64,000 bases of DNA from Myxococcota bacterium (GCA_023150875.1 JAKLKC010000013.1:1-64000); one strand, 5' to 3'. Positions 16,442 through 24,551 are shown, counted from the stretch's first letter. Notes: generated from the sequence alone by a model not told the origin. Program-made: numbers and translations.

Positions 16442-17749
16442 TTACTCCTCCCGCCTCGGCGGCGCGTAGCGCATGGCCCGCCGCCCGCCCTGCGTCGTCC
16501 TGGACTTCGTGCACTTCAGGCGGTGCTCCAGGAGGGAAGCGACGTGGGCCTTGTGGCGGTCCTGCTGCGCCGGGGGGATGTCGAGGGCGCCCATGGCGTC
16601 GCCCAAGGTGAATGGCACCACCTGCCGGTGGACCCAGTCCGCCAGCCGGTCCTCCCAGGGGCTCTCCTGCTCGTAGAGGCGTGACACCTCGGCCAGCTCC
16701 CGCTCGCCCTCGGCGCTGAGCCACCAGGTCTCCCCCGCCGTGTACCGCGCCACCGCCTCGGCCCAGACCTGATCCCGATCCGCTTCCAGGCCGGCCGTGT
16801 CGATCTCGCGCACCCGCACCGGCCAGAAGCGCCGAGAGCCCGTGGGGTCCTTGAGGAACGCTCCCTCGTTCGTGGACGCCACGAACACCGTCTGCCGCTT
16901 CCAGCGCACGAAGTTCCGGCCATACGGCGGCCGGAACCAGTCCTCCCGGGCCGTCAGGAACGCCTTCACCGCCGACGCTTCCGAGCGGTGGATCGCGTCC
17001 AGCTCCGCCAGCTCCCACAGCCACACCCCCCGGAGCCCCTGGAGCGCGTCCTTGTTCCGGAAGTCGATGAGCGAGTCGCTGAACCACTCCGGCCGCACCG
17101 CGAGGGTGCGGAGCGCCGTGCTCTTGCCGGCCCCCTGCCCGCCCACCAGGACGAGCACCGTGTCCACCTTGCACCCCGGCGACAGGATCCGGGCCACGGC
17201 GGACAGCAGGAAGCGCACCGCGATCTCCCGGTGGAGGCGGGTGTCCTCGGCCCCGAGGTACTCGGTGAGCAGCAGCTCCGCCCGGGAGTGTCCGTCCCAC
17301 TCCAGCTCGGACAGGTACTCGCGGACGGCGTGGAACGTGTGGCTCTCGGCGACGGTACGCATGACTTCTCCCACCTTGGCGGTTGCGATCTCCACGCCGT
17401 AGACCCGCTCGATCCACATGGACACGAGGGTCTCGGTGGAGTCTCGGACGGACTCCGCGTCCAGGTACGCGCAGCCGTCGAACTGATTGAGGCGAAGGCG
17501 CCCGGCCCAGCGCGGATCCCCCCGGAGCACGATGTCGACGTTGCTCTTCGTGGGGTACGGGCGGCCCCGGCCGTGGTCCGAGGGGCGGCAGTCGAGGGCG
17601 GCCTGGACCACCGGATCGGGTGCCACCACCTCGACGCCGAAGTCCCAGCCCCGAGCCCCCGCTGGAGGTGTCTCGTCCTGGCTGGCGGCGGGACTCCTGG
17701 CCGGTCCGGCAGGAGTCGTGGCGGCGTATTCCGCTGTTCCGTTCACCAC
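16442..17749 (-). CDS. VapE/virulence-associated-E-like P-loop ATPase (replicative helicase type)
   Basis: The 435-aa product has Walker A GGQGAGKST near residue 200. It also has conserved VapE features: LIDFRNKDALQGLRGVWLWELAELDAI with the Walker B-like acidic pair, SAVKAFLTAREDWFRPPYGR, and TVFVASTNEGAFLKDPTGSRRFWPV as the sensor and DPTG block. Proteins of this family act as SF3-like helicases beside a primase in phages, satellites and plasmids. The next gene upstream encodes a PrimPol-like protein, so the two likely form a primase-helicase set. The ribosome site and promoter for it lie far upstream in the operon. Start MVNGTAEYA is uncertain by a few codons. Confidence 0.86.
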   Translation of the reverse strand: MVNGTAEYAATTPAGPARSPAASQDETPPAGARGWDFGVEVVAPDPVVQAALDCRPSDHGRGRPYPTKSNVDIVLRGDPRWAGRLRLNQFDGCAYLDAESVRDSTETLVSMWIERVYGVEIATAKVGEVMRTVAESHTFHAVREYLSELEWDGHSRAELLLTEYLGAEDTRLHREIAVRFLLSAVARILSPGCKVDTVLVLVGGQGAGKSTALRTLAVRPEWFSDSLIDFRNKDALQGLRGVWLWELAELDAIHRSEASAVKAFLTAREDWFRPPYGRNFVRWKRQTVFVASTNEGAFLKDPTGSRRFWPVRVREIDTAGLEADRDQVWAEAVARYTAGETWWLSAEGERELAEVSRLYEQESPWEDRLADWVHRQVVPFTLGDAMGALDIPPAQQDRHKAHVASLLEHRLKCTKSRTTQGGRRAMRYAPPRREE

Positions 17750-17831
17750 TTACCTCCCCGATCCCTTCTGGCAGGCCCCCTCCTCGCGTGCGTGGGGGCG
17801 AGTGCGTGCGTGCGCGCACCGGCGCGCGCGA

Positions 17832-18803
17832 CTACTCCCGGCAGGCCACGCCAGGGGTCACAAAGCCGAGCGTGCTCGCGGGGTTGCGTCCGGCAGGACT
17901 CCCGGCAGACCCGCCAGGACTCCTGCCATCGAGGAGCGCGTCGACCCCGCCGCCCGCGGCCTCCACCAAATCCACCAGGCTCCCCCTCCACCCGCACGAA
18001 CGCGCGTGGTTGCACCGCGCTCCCATGGGGCGCTCGGGCACCACGGGCCACCACACGTCCGGACGACCGCACTGCGGGCACGTCCCCCCACGGGCGATGC
18101 CGTCCCGCACGGCGGCGCCCACCAGGTCGGCGGCTCGCCTGCGGGCGTCCGGCTCCCGGGCCAGCACGGCGTACAGCACCGCCCGCCGCCGGCTCCAGGA
18201 GACGGTCCAAGGACCCCGGGGCGGAAGCACAGGGGCGGGTCTCGGGGGCGGCCTCGTCCACTCGAGGCGGAGCAGGGGGCGGTCCACGTCGTTCACCCGA
18301 GCCTCGTGGGGCCAGTCGGGCGCGCGAAGTGCCGGCCGGAAGTAGAGCCGCGCCACGTCCTTGCAGACGGGATCGGGCGTCGTGCCCCGGTACCACTGGC
18401 GCGCCGACTCCCACGCCCAGGGCCACTCCGGGGCGGGCACGGGCTCCTCCAGGGGCAGCACCACCCGGAACCGGGGGGAGTCCGGCGTGTGGGACCAGGA
18501 GGTGTGCAGGACGTGGGGCCAGTCCCTCCAGGCGACCACCGCCTCGTCCAGGCTGGTCCCCCCGTCGTAGTCCAGTACCAGGCAGGACACCGCCTCGACC
18601 CAGCCCCGCCCCCGCCGGGCCTCGTCCCGGTAGAGCACCGGAGACCAGGCCGGGAGCTGCCGCTTGTCGGTGACGGGGAACACCCGGAACGTCGTCAGCG
18701 CCCGGACGAGCTGTAGCCACGTCACTTGCAGACGTCGGGGGACGGTGTCGTGGGCGGATGCGAACGCCGCAACCGCGAACGTGGGCTCGCCCGTCCCCGT
18801 CAC
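17832..18803 (-). CDS. PrimPol-like archaeo-eukaryotic primase with C-terminal zinc finger
   Basis: Start is GTG 18803 (VTGTGEPTF), sharing GTGA with the previous stop; 323 aa. The catalytic core shows SCLVLDYDGGTSLDEA (acidic DxD near residue 82) and HTSWSHTPDSPRFRVVLPL (about 105-125), the S-H-x-R-F-R block typical of small primase-polymerases of phages and plasmids. The C-terminus has a Cys/His cluster (CPQCGRPDVWW...CNHARSCGWRG, about 275-305) that may recognise template DNA. It probably makes primers for the VapE-like helicase encoded next. Confidence 0.78.
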   Translation of the reverse strand: MTGTGEPTFAVAAFASAHDTVPRRLQVTWLQLVRALTTFRVFPVTDKRQLPAWSPVLYRDEARRGRGWVEAVSCLVLDYDGGTSLDEAVVAWRDWPHVLHTSWSHTPDSPRFRVVLPLEEPVPAPEWPWAWESARQWYRGTTPDPVCKDVARLYFRPALRAPDWPHEARVNDVDRPLLRLEWTRPPPRPAPVLPPRGPWTVSWSRRRAVLYAVLAREPDARRRAADLVGAAVRDGIARGGTCPQCGRPDVWWPVVPERPMGARCNHARSCGWRGSLVDLVEAAGGGVDALLDGRSPGGSAGSPAGRNPASTLGFVTPGVACRE

Positions 18804-19090
18804 GTCTCGCCCCCACTCCCCACGAGGGCCGCTCCGGCCGCCGCTCGGTCGCGGACGACCGCGAAGGCACGCAGCCCCCGCTGCATGGACGTCACGACCA
18901 ACGTCAAGTCGCCGGCGGCCGCCTGCCGGAACGCGGCGAGCGTGCGCGAAACCCCTGGGCCGGCGAGCCGCTTGACGTACTCGGGCAGGGACTCCGCCAT
19001 GACGTGGCTTAGTCCGAGTTGCCGCAGCAGTCCCATGACCTCGTCCCACTCGGCGACGAGGTCGTCGGGGACATCCACCACGACGAGCAT
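18800..19090 (-). CDS. Small hypothetical protein in replication operon
   Basis: The 96-aa product starts at ATG 19090 (MLVVVDVPDD), chosen because GGAGGGG precedes it at about 6 bp; a longer start at 19102 lacks this site. It looks like a compact alpha/beta fold (VVVDVPDDLVAEWDEVMGLL, GDLTLVVTSMQRGLRAFAVV). No family is recognised. GTGA overlap with the PrimPol gene implies translational coupling. Confidence 0.6.
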   Translation of the reverse strand: MLVVVDVPDDLVAEWDEVMGLLRQLGLSHVMAESLPEYVKRLAGPGVSRTLAAFRQAAAGDLTLVVTSMQRGLRAFAVVRDRAAAGAALVGSGGET

Positions 19091-19197
19091 GCACCCCTCC
19101 ATCCCGCGCTCAGGCACGTCCCAAGCGCGTCCACGGATCTCTGCCGGCCCCGGTCCGAGGCGGACCGGGGCCGGCGGTGGTTGGTCTGGCCCTCGGG

Positions 19198-19731
19198 TCA
19201 GGCCGCGTCGCCGTAGCGGCGGCGGCTGGGCTCCGGCGACGGCCTCGCGGGGGACGGGCACACCGTGTCGGGGGACCGGCACACCGTGTCGGGGAACGGG
19301 GGCACGGTGTCGGGGAACGGGGGCACCGCGGCGGGGGACGGCGCCACCGCGGCGGTGCCGCTCACGCCCAGCCCCTCCAGCGCCAGGAGCCGATCCTCGA
19401 TCTCGCGGATGTGGGCGGCGCCCCTGATCCGCGCGACACTGAGGTCCGTCTCCAGCGACGACACCCTCATCCTCAGCTTGCGGTGCCGCGTCCGCAGCTT
19501 CTCGATCTCGGAGGACGGATCGAGCGTGAGGCCGGGCACGGGCCCGGTGGCCTGGGCGAAGGGGTCGAGGGTGCGGTTGTCGCGCCCGGGACTGCCGGTG
19601 AGGTACCTCCCCAGCAGTTCCGCCCAGTAGGGCATGGCCGCGATGGCCACGTCGGCCAGCGCGGTCCCGATGGCGGGCGGCCGCGTCCGCGGCTCGGCGG
19701 CGGAGCGGGACACACGGATCTGTAGCAACAC
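19198..19731 (-). CDS. Coiled-coil protein with Pro-rich repeat tail
   Basis: Start GTG 19731 is preceded by GGGAGG; 177 aa. A short N-terminal domain is followed by a predicted coiled coil (SEIEKLRTRHRKLRMRVSSLE, then IREIEDRLLALEGL, about residues 85-130). A tail carries four imperfect copies of PPFPDTV / CRSPDTV, encoded by 21-bp tandem repeats at about 19254-19330. No known family. The repeat tract may vary in copy number between isolates. Confidence 0.62.
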   Translation of the reverse strand: MLLQIRVSRSAAEPRTRPPAIGTALADVAIAAMPYWAELLGRYLTGSPGRDNRTLDPFAQATGPVPGLTLDPSSEIEKLRTRHRKLRMRVSSLETDLSVARIRGAAHIREIEDRLLALEGLGVSGTAAVAPSPAAVPPFPDTVPPFPDTVCRSPDTVCPSPARPSPEPSRRRYGDAA

Positions 19732-19798
19732 TAGAACCTCCCAGCCGCGGAGAGGGCCGCGGCATCCCGTGAACGCCCTCTCGACGAGGGCGAGGTCG

Positions 19799-20476
19799 TT
19801 ACCACCTGCGAGCCTCGGCGGCGCGTTCCCGCGCCATGGCGACGGCGATCTGCGCCCCCACGAGGGCGTCCGTGCCGGCCCGGTGCGCCGGCCCCGTCCA
19901 CCGGACGGGGTGGCCACGGCCGTTGAACCAGGCGACGGCCTCCCCCAGCCGCGGCCACTTCCAGGGGCCCGCGTTCAGCCGCCCGTGGTCGGAGCCCGTA
20001 GCTCTGGGCACCGCCCCAGCGCGGCCCATGAGGTCCGCCGCGGCGAGCATCAGGCACTCGCCCTCGGCCAGGCCAGTCCGCTCCGGCAGCGACCACGGGG
20101 GGCGGCGCAGGAACCCCAGGTCGAACCAGGCGTTGTACGCCCGCAACTCGGCCAGGCCGATCTCTTCGCGCATCGCGCCCAGCCACGCCACGACCCCCTT
20201 GGCGGCACTCTCCTCGTCGTGCCCCCCGGCGAGCAGCTCGTCCACGGAGATCCGGTTGATCGCCAGGGCGGCGGCGGCCCGGGGATCGCGGAGGTGCTCC
20301 TCGGGCTGGCGCACGGCGGCGTCCAGGTACCCGGAGACCCGGCCCTCCACGTCGACGGCGACGAGACCGATCTCCACGATGCGGGGCTCCCAGCCCGGCT
20401 CGACTCCGGGGATCCCGGTCGTCTCCACATCGACGACGGCGAACGCTTGCTCGAACAGGCGCACGGTGATCTCCAT
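19799..20476 (-). CDS. DnaQ-like 3'-5' exonuclease
   Basis: The 225-aa product shows the DEDD exonuclease motifs: ExoI VVDVETTGIPG near residues 14-24, ExoII YNAWFDLGFL near 111-120, and ExoIII with HRAGTDALVGAQ near 201-212. This is the fold of the polymerase III epsilon subunit and of phage exonucleases. It removes 3' nucleotides and could proofread or process ends for the element's replication proteins. Start ATG 20476 (MEITVRLFEQ). It lies in the operon between the sigma factor and primase genes. Confidence 0.85.
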   Translation of the reverse strand: MEITVRLFEQAFAVVDVETTGIPGVEPGWEPRIVEIGLVAVDVEGRVSGYLDAAVRQPEEHLRDPRAAAALAINRISVDELLAGGHDEESAAKGVVAWLGAMREEIGLAELRAYNAWFDLGFLRRPPWSLPERTGLAEGECLMLAAADLMGRAGAVPRATGSDHGRLNAGPWKWPRLGEAVAWFNGRGHPVRWTGPAHRAGTDALVGAQIAVAMARERAAEARRW

Positions 20477-20529
20477 GCCGGCTCCGGGTTCAACCGGGCC
20501 CGCGTTCGGGACTGTGGGGGCCGCGGGGC

Positions 20530-21297
20530 TCAGCCGAGCCGAGCGGCGGGGCGGCCGTCGGCGACGGCGGCCCCCTGCGCATCGTTGGCCGCCAACGGCC
20601 GCTCCAGGCCCTTCCGCAGCTTGCGGAGGGCCCGGGCCTCGATCTGCCGTACCCTCTCGGGGGTGCATCCCAGCTCACCCGCGAGTTCCCTCAGGGTGCG
20701 TTTCTCGTCGTCCAGGTGGCGGCGGGTGACGACGTGACGCTCCCTCGGGGTCAGGGACGCGATCTCGCACCCGAGCACCTGTCCGAGCACGTCCCGCTCC
20801 TGGCCCGCGGCGACCTCGGCTTCGGGTCCGGCGGACCCGTCGGAGAGGACCTCGGCGAGCACCTCCCCGTCGGGATCCATGGCGTCCAGGGAGGCGTCCG
20901 CCGAGCGTCGGCCGGGCGGCCGTCGCACGGCGCCCCGCGACCGGTCGATGGCGCGGTCCACGTAGACGCGGATCCAGTGCCGGGCGTAGGTCGCCAGGGT
21001 CCCGGCGGCGGGGTCCCAGGTGTCGAGCGCCCGGAGCAGGCCGAGGTTGCCCTCCTGGACGAGGTCGTCGTGGGCGAGACCGCACGGGCGGGCCCTGTCG
21101 CGGGCGATGGCCAGCACCCACCGAAGCTGCCCGCCGACCAGCCGCGCGTGCGCGTCGCGGTCCCGGTGATCCCTCCACCGCCGCCCCAGCTCCCGCTCCT
21201 CCTCGGGGGAGAGGAGTGGGCAGCGCGCTACGGCCACCACGTAGGGGTGTGCGGGGACGCCGGGCGAGCTCCCCCGGGCTGGGCTCGACGAGTTCAT
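20530..21297 (-). CDS. Element-encoded sigma-70 family sigma factor
   Basis: The 255-aa product has region 2 (LVQEGNLGLLRALDTWDPAAG, TYARHWIRVYVDRAIDRSR, about residues 77-125) and region 4 (LTPRERHVVTRRHLDD, LAGELGCTPERVRQIEARALRKLRK, about 180-232). It is short for a housekeeping factor and lacks region 1.1, like RpoH/RpoS-size or phage-borne alternative factors. Start ATG 21297 overlaps the previous stop (ATGA). It probably redirects RNA polymerase to element promoters. The paired promoter-like blocks at 12250 and 12591 are the obvious candidate targets. Confidence 0.88.
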   Translation of the reverse strand: MNSSSPARGSSPGVPAHPYVVAVARCPLLSPEEERELGRRWRDHRDRDAHARLVGGQLRWVLAIARDRARPCGLAHDDLVQEGNLGLLRALDTWDPAAGTLATYARHWIRVYVDRAIDRSRGAVRRPPGRRSADASLDAMDPDGEVLAEVLSDGSAGPEAEVAAGQERDVLGQVLGCEIASLTPRERHVVTRRHLDDEKRTLRELAGELGCTPERVRQIEARALRKLRKGLERPLAANDAQGAAVADGRPAARLG

Positions 21298-21689
21298 CCC
21301 CGCACCGGCCCCCCGCTGACCAGCAACTCGCGCAGTCTCGCGCGGGCGCTGGCGCGGAAGTGCGCGAACTCCCGGGCCAGGCAGGGGCTGACAGCGGAGG
21401 CCTCCTCCAGCGCCGGGGGCAGGGAACTGGTCAACGCCATCCACCCCTGCACGACGGCCTGCGCCTCGGGCCCCCGGCCGAAGAGGTCGAGCAGTTCCTT
21501 CACCCTCATGGCGACGTAGTGCGCGGTCACCCCGTCGTAGGGGTGCTTGTCCAGGGTGTCCATGTCCCTCAGCACCGTGATGAGGCCCGCGACCTCGAGC
21601 AGCCGCCGCGCGAGGCCCGGGGTCCAGGGGTCGGCGGGCCCCTCGGGGTCGGAAGGGGTGACGGTGGGGGGCGGATCGTGGGCGTTCAT
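21294..21689 (-). CDS. Hypothetical 131-aa protein, first gene of leftward early operon
   Basis: Helical protein with no recognised family (ARRLLEVAGLITVLRDMDTL, VTAHYVAMRVKELLDLFGRG). It is the first gene behind the leftward promoter region near 21785-21813 and is coupled to the sigma factor by ATGA. Possible roles include anti-sigma or co-regulator, on position only. Confidence 0.65.
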   Translation of the reverse strand: MNAHDPPPTVTPSDPEGPADPWTPGLARRLLEVAGLITVLRDMDTLDKHPYDGVTAHYVAMRVKELLDLFGRGPEAQAVVQGWMALTSSLPPALEEASAVSPCLAREFAHFRASARARLRELLVSGGPVRG

Positions 21690-21784
21690 GTCCTGTCCTC
21701 CGGTGGGGCGGCCCCGTGAATGGGAACGGGCGTTCAGCGTCGGTCCGCGTGGGTGCGGGGCGCCCCGCAGCTCAGCATGAGGAG

Positions 21785-21833
21785 CAGTTTGCAGAATGCG
21801 ATACTCACGTCAAGCGCTTCTTTGCGGAATGGA
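21785..21833 (-). promoter_or_regulatory. Leftward early promoter and two repressor-operator candidates
   Basis: Two copies of TTTGCrGAATG (21788-21800 and 21821-21833) lie 33 bp apart, three helical turns, in the gap between the repressor gene and the leftward operon. On the minus strand a TTGACG hexamer (21808-21813) is placed so that the first copy covers the -10 position. The same TTGACG and TTTGCG combination recurs at 22617-22655 in front of the rightward operon. Confidence 0.5.
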
Positions 21834-21891
21834 CATCGCTCCCGGACGCCTCCGGGCCGACAATCGGCGCGTGGGTACCGTCGTTCGCTTG

Positions 21892-22266
21892 ATGGTCGGC
21901 AACCTGCGTCGCCTGCGGGACGCGCACTTCCGCTCTCAGGCGGAGATGGCGGAGAGGCTCAACATCAGCCAGCCGCGGGTCTCGCAGCTCCTGAACGAGC
22001 GGCGGGGCTGGGCGTGGCTGAGGGACCTTGAAGAGGTTCTCGCGCGCGCGGACATCGACCCGCTTGAGCTGATCCGGCCAGCGCCCGGGGCGGGCTTCGA
22101 TCCCGTCGACCGGGAGATCATCGACCTGCTGCCCCGCGCCCCGTCCCGCTTCAAGCTGATCGTGCTCGAGACGCTCCGCGCCGGCATCGCGGCTGCCGAA
22201 GCCCAGTCCGAGGGCGGACCAAACGACGAGTCCGATCCCCTCCCCCAGACATCAAGACGGCCATAG
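21892..22266 (+). CDS. XRE/Cro-type repressor
   Basis: A helix-turn-helix of the lambda repressor type lies at the N-terminus (LRRLRDAHFRSQAEMAERLNIS, then QPRVSQLLNERRGWAWLRDLEEVL). A short C-terminal helical part ends DLLPRAPSRFKLIVLETLR. It is divergent from the sigma-factor operon and flanked by TTTGCG-type operators, so it probably controls both early operons. The start is uncertain. ATG 21892 gives the normal spacing to the helix-turn-helix; in-frame starts at 21871 (GTG), 21829 and 21796 are possible but lie in or near operator DNA and lack ribosome sites. Confidence 0.82.
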   Translation: MVGNLRRLRDAHFRSQAEMAERLNISQPRVSQLLNERRGWAWLRDLEEVLARADIDPLELIRPAPGAGFDPVDREIIDLLPRAPSRFKLIVLETLRAGIAAAEAQSEGGPNDESDPLPQTSRRP

Positions 22267-22488
22267 GTCGTTCGCTCTCCCGGATCCAGGCGACGATAGG
22301 GCCAGCGATCGAACCGCGGTCACGAGGGTGTCGAACGTCTTGACCAGCAACAGCAGGTCCAGGTCATCCACCGCTGCCGCGCGCAGGGTGATGGACGCTA
22401 CCAGACGCGCCCTCCGCTCTTCGGAGAGGCGAAAGCCCTCCCCCTCGAACAACAGCAGCCTCAGCCACCCGCCCCCTGCGTCATCCAT
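22252..22488 (-). CDS. Small hypothetical protein convergent with the repressor
   Basis: The 78-aa product starts at ATG 22488 behind AGGAGG with good spacing (MDDAGGGWLRLLLFEGEGF). Leu/Asp-rich helical C-terminal part (AAAVDDLDLLLLVKTFDTLV). Its 3' end overlaps the repressor's 3' end by 15 bp on the opposite strand. No family is recognised. Confidence 0.5.
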   Translation of the reverse strand: MDDAGGGWLRLLLFEGEGFRLSEERRARLVASITLRAAAVDDLDLLLLVKTFDTLVTAVRSLALSSPGSGRANDLWPS

Positions 22489-22616
22489 GCGCCGCCTCCT
22501 GCACGCTGGGTTCCGGCGCCGGCGGGCGCCGCGCCCGCCGTTGCCGCCCGAAACTCTGTTCCCATCGCATTCTCCCGCAGTCCGCGAAAAAAGGCCCCGC
22601 ACCGGTTGAAATCCGG

Positions 22617-22655
22617 TTGACGCCTCGTTTGCGATTCGCCATATTTGCGAAACGC
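22617..22655 (+). promoter_or_regulatory. Rightward early promoter overlapped by repressor operators
   Basis: TTGACG (22617-22622), a 17-bp gap, and CATATT (22640-22645) form a good sigma-70 promoter 27 bp before the first start codon of the small-gene operon. Two TTTGCG sites (22628 and 22644) cover the spacer and -10, and the whole stretch from GTTTGCG to CGCAAC is nearly palindromic. This is where a repressor would block RNA polymerase. Confidence 0.62.
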
Positions 22656-22671
22656 AACCTGCGAGGCAGCC

Positions 22672-22857
22672 ATGCCGAACCGCAACAGACTCCTGTTCCA
22701 GGCCACCGAACTCGACGCGCACGCGAGGCGCTTCGACGAGATCGCCACCGAGGCGTCCAGCTCCGCCATGGTGGCGCAGGGTGCCCGGGCCCTCGCCGCC
22801 GAGTGCCGCCGCACGGCCCGCCGGCTGCGGGAGCGCGCGGAGGAGAGGGCGGCGTGA
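22672..22857 (+). CDS. Small helical protein (61 aa)
   Basis: First gene of the rightward early operon. Start ATG 22672 gives MPNRNRLLFQATELDAHARR. It is Arg/Ala/Glu-rich and helical throughout (AAECRRTARRLRERAEERAA). Two later small genes (23216, 23398) share the ERRAAELRR-like helical character and may be distant duplicates. Function unknown. Confidence 0.6.
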   Translation: MPNRNRLLFQATELDAHARRFDEIATEASSSAMVAQGARALAAECRRTARRLRERAEERAA

Positions 22858-23219
22858 TCCGGGACGACGCGCAACGGGGGCGGGTGTGCGAGACGATCCT
22901 GCGGGTCGCCCGGATCGACACGCGGGACGGGCTCGCGCTGTGGTCCGAAGGTCGCCCCACGGACGTCTTCTGGTGGGAACTCAGGCGCGGCGCGATGAGC
23001 CACGGCGAACGCCTCATGCTCCGCCTGGCTGCCTACATATGGAACGACGCCAACAAGGCTCCCGACCTCGGGGACTGCCTTCGGGTGTTGGACGGAGCGA
23101 ACCTGCGGGCGCGGGGGACCCTGGTCACCGCGCTCGCGGGGCACGCGGCGGACGTGGACGGGTGGATCGGCGAGTGGGGGACGCCACGCCGGGAGAGGTC
23201 CGGGGGAGGCGTCCCGTGA
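22854..23219 (+). CDS. Hypothetical 121-aa protein
   Basis: Start GTG 22854 overlaps the previous stop (GTGA) and its own stop overlaps the next GTG. A globular composition with GRPTDVFWWELRRGAMSHGER and AAYIWNDANKAPDLGDCLRVL. The segment MSHGERLMLRLAAYIWN suggests a helical domain common in small phage early proteins. No named family. Confidence 0.66.
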   Translation: MIRDDAQRGRVCETILRVARIDTRDGLALWSEGRPTDVFWWELRRGAMSHGERLMLRLAAYIWNDANKAPDLGDCLRVLDGANLRARGTLVTALAGHAADVDGWIGEWGTPRRERSGGGVP

Positions 23220-23401
23220 TCCGCGGTGCCCGCGTGCGGACGGCCGAGGTCCTGGAGCGGGACGCCGCGGCCCACCGTGCCGAGGCGGAACGGCTGGAGC
23301 GCGCCGCCCGATACCTTCGGCACCGTGCCGGAGCGCGGGCGAAGCGGACGGAGCCGGGCCACGCCCCCGACGAGGACGGTTGGAGAGGCGGGGGCCGATG
23401 A
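23216..23401 (+). CDS. Small helical protein (61 aa)
   Basis: GTG start overlapping the previous stop. Almost entirely one charged helix (AEVLERDAAAHRAEAERLER) with an Arg/Gly tail. Similar in type to the products of 22672 and 23398. Function unknown. Confidence 0.55.
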   Translation: MIRGARVRTAEVLERDAAAHRAEAERLERAARYLRHRAGARAKRTEPGHAPDEDGWRGGGR

Positions 23402-23592
23402 GGGGCGACCTCCTCACCCGCGCCCGGGGGGCGGAGCAGCTCGCCGCCTACTACGAGCGGCGCGCTGCCGAGCTGCGCCGCCAGGCCAGGACGGACCGCG
23501 AATCCTGGCTCGCCCAGCGACCCGAGCGGGACAGGACGGGTGAGGCGGCGAGCGAGGGCAAGCGTTGGGAGGGAGACGATGCAGCGGAGTGA
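23398..23592 (+). CDS. Small helical protein (64 aa)
   Basis: ATG start overlapping the previous stop (ATGA). Helical, charged (GAEQLAAYYERRAAELRRQA). The LAAYYERRAAELRRQAR motif resembles HARRFDEIA / ECRRTARRLRER in neighbouring small genes, suggesting local duplication. Function unknown. Confidence 0.55.
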   Translation: MRGDLLTRARGAEQLAAYYERRAAELRRQARTDRESWLAQRPERDRTGEAASEGKRWEGDDAAE

Positions 23593-23797
23593 CAAGGGAA
23601 CGGTGGCGTGGGCGCGGTACGCCCTCCAGTGGGCCCGCAAGGCGAGGCTCCAGGCCGAGGAGGCGCGCCGGCAGGGCAGGTCGGACGTGGCCCGCGACTT
23701 CGACACCATCTCGGACCTGAACTGGGCATCGGCGACACGGACGCTGAGGGGAGTGCTCGAACGGACCCGCGGAGCACGGGAAGGGAGGGCGGCATGA
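23579..23797 (+). CDS. Small helical protein (72 aa)
   Basis: ATG 23579 with GGGAG just upstream; overlaps the previous gene by 14 bp. The sequence WARYALQWARKARLQAEEARRQG followed by DTISDLNWASATRTLRGVLE indicates two helices. No family is recognised. Confidence 0.55.
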   Translation: MQRSDKGTVAWARYALQWARKARLQAEEARRQGRSDVARDFDTISDLNWASATRTLRGVLERTRGAREGRAA

Positions 23798-24075
23798 CCG
23801 GGAAGTACGTTCACGTCGGGGAGGCGTTTCGCATCCGACTCCTCGTCGGCGCTGCCACCGGCAGGGAGATCGCGGCCGCCTTCGACGCGATGAAGACGCG
23901 GAGCCGCGTCCTGGAAGAGAAGGTGGAGCGGCTGGAGCGCGTGGCGGGGGAAGCCGCATCCCTGGCCGACATCGCCCTGATCCGCTGCGACGACTTCGAG
24001 GTGCAGCAGCGCGCCCTCGCGCTCCGCGACGTGGCTCGCGCCTCGCCGGTGCCCGCGCCCGCCGGTGAGCCATGA
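23794..24075 (+). CDS. Small coiled-coil protein (93 aa)
   Basis: ATG 23794 overlaps the previous stop. A short alpha/beta start (HVGEAFRIRLLVGAATGREI) is followed by a coiled coil (TRSRVLEEKVERLERVAGEA) and a Pro/Ala tail. It could oligomerise. No family recognised. Confidence 0.58.
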   Translation: MTGKYVHVGEAFRIRLLVGAATGREIAAAFDAMKTRSRVLEEKVERLERVAGEAASLADIALIRCDDFEVQQRALALRDVARASPVPAPAGEP

Positions 24076-24551
24076 GCGCCGGGCAGAACTTCCCGTGGTC
24101 GCGCGCCGTCGGGGCAGCGGTGTGTTTCGGCCTCTACCTGCCCTGGGTGCGCTTCTTCACCACCGTGGAGAACGCCCGGGACCCGTGGATCTGGACGGGC
24201 GGGGCGCTGCTGTGCGCGTTCGCCGCGGTCTTCGCATGGGAGATCGCCCGAGACCACCTGGTCGCCTGGTCGAACGCGGTGCTGGCGGGCGCCCCCCCCT
24301 CGCCGCCGTCCCCGGGATCCGCTCCGGCGCCCGCCCCCGTTCCCGAGGCACCGTTGGTGCCGGAGCCGGCGGCGGACGCCCGCTGCCGGGTGCCCCCCGT
24401 CCAGGAGCCTGTCCAGGCGCCTCCCCCCCGCTCGACGGAGCCGCCCGTCCCCGCCCCCCTCCCGCCTCCGGGTCGGGTCCCATCCCGTCCCGACCTCCGC
24501 TTGATCTGGGGGCACAAGGGGCCTGGGCCGGAAGGAGGCGACGGTGAGTGA
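24072..24551 (+). CDS. Two-helix membrane protein with Pro-rich cytoplasmic tail
   Basis: The 159-aa product has hydrophobic segments AVGAAVCFGLYLPWVRFF (about 12-29) and WIWTGGALLCAFAAVFAW (about 39-56). About 90 residues of Pro/Ala-rich tail end with RLIWGHKGPGPEGG. ATGA overlap with the previous gene. It may be an early membrane protein such as an exclusion factor; no motif shows this. Confidence 0.6.
   Translation: MSAGQNFPWSRAVGAAVCFGLYLPWVRFFTTVENARDPWIWTGGALLCAFAAVFAWEIARDHLVAWSNAVLAGAPPSPPSPGSAPAPAPVPEAPLVPEPAADARCRVPPVQEPVQAPPPRSTEPPVPAPLPPPGRVPSRPDLRLIWGHKGPGPEGGDGE

Noticed and set aside
16442-17749. Treating the VapE-like ATPase as a terminase or packaging ATPase
   Set aside because: The DPTGSRRFWPV and STNEG blocks are those of VapE-type replicative helicases, and it sits beside a PrimPol gene.
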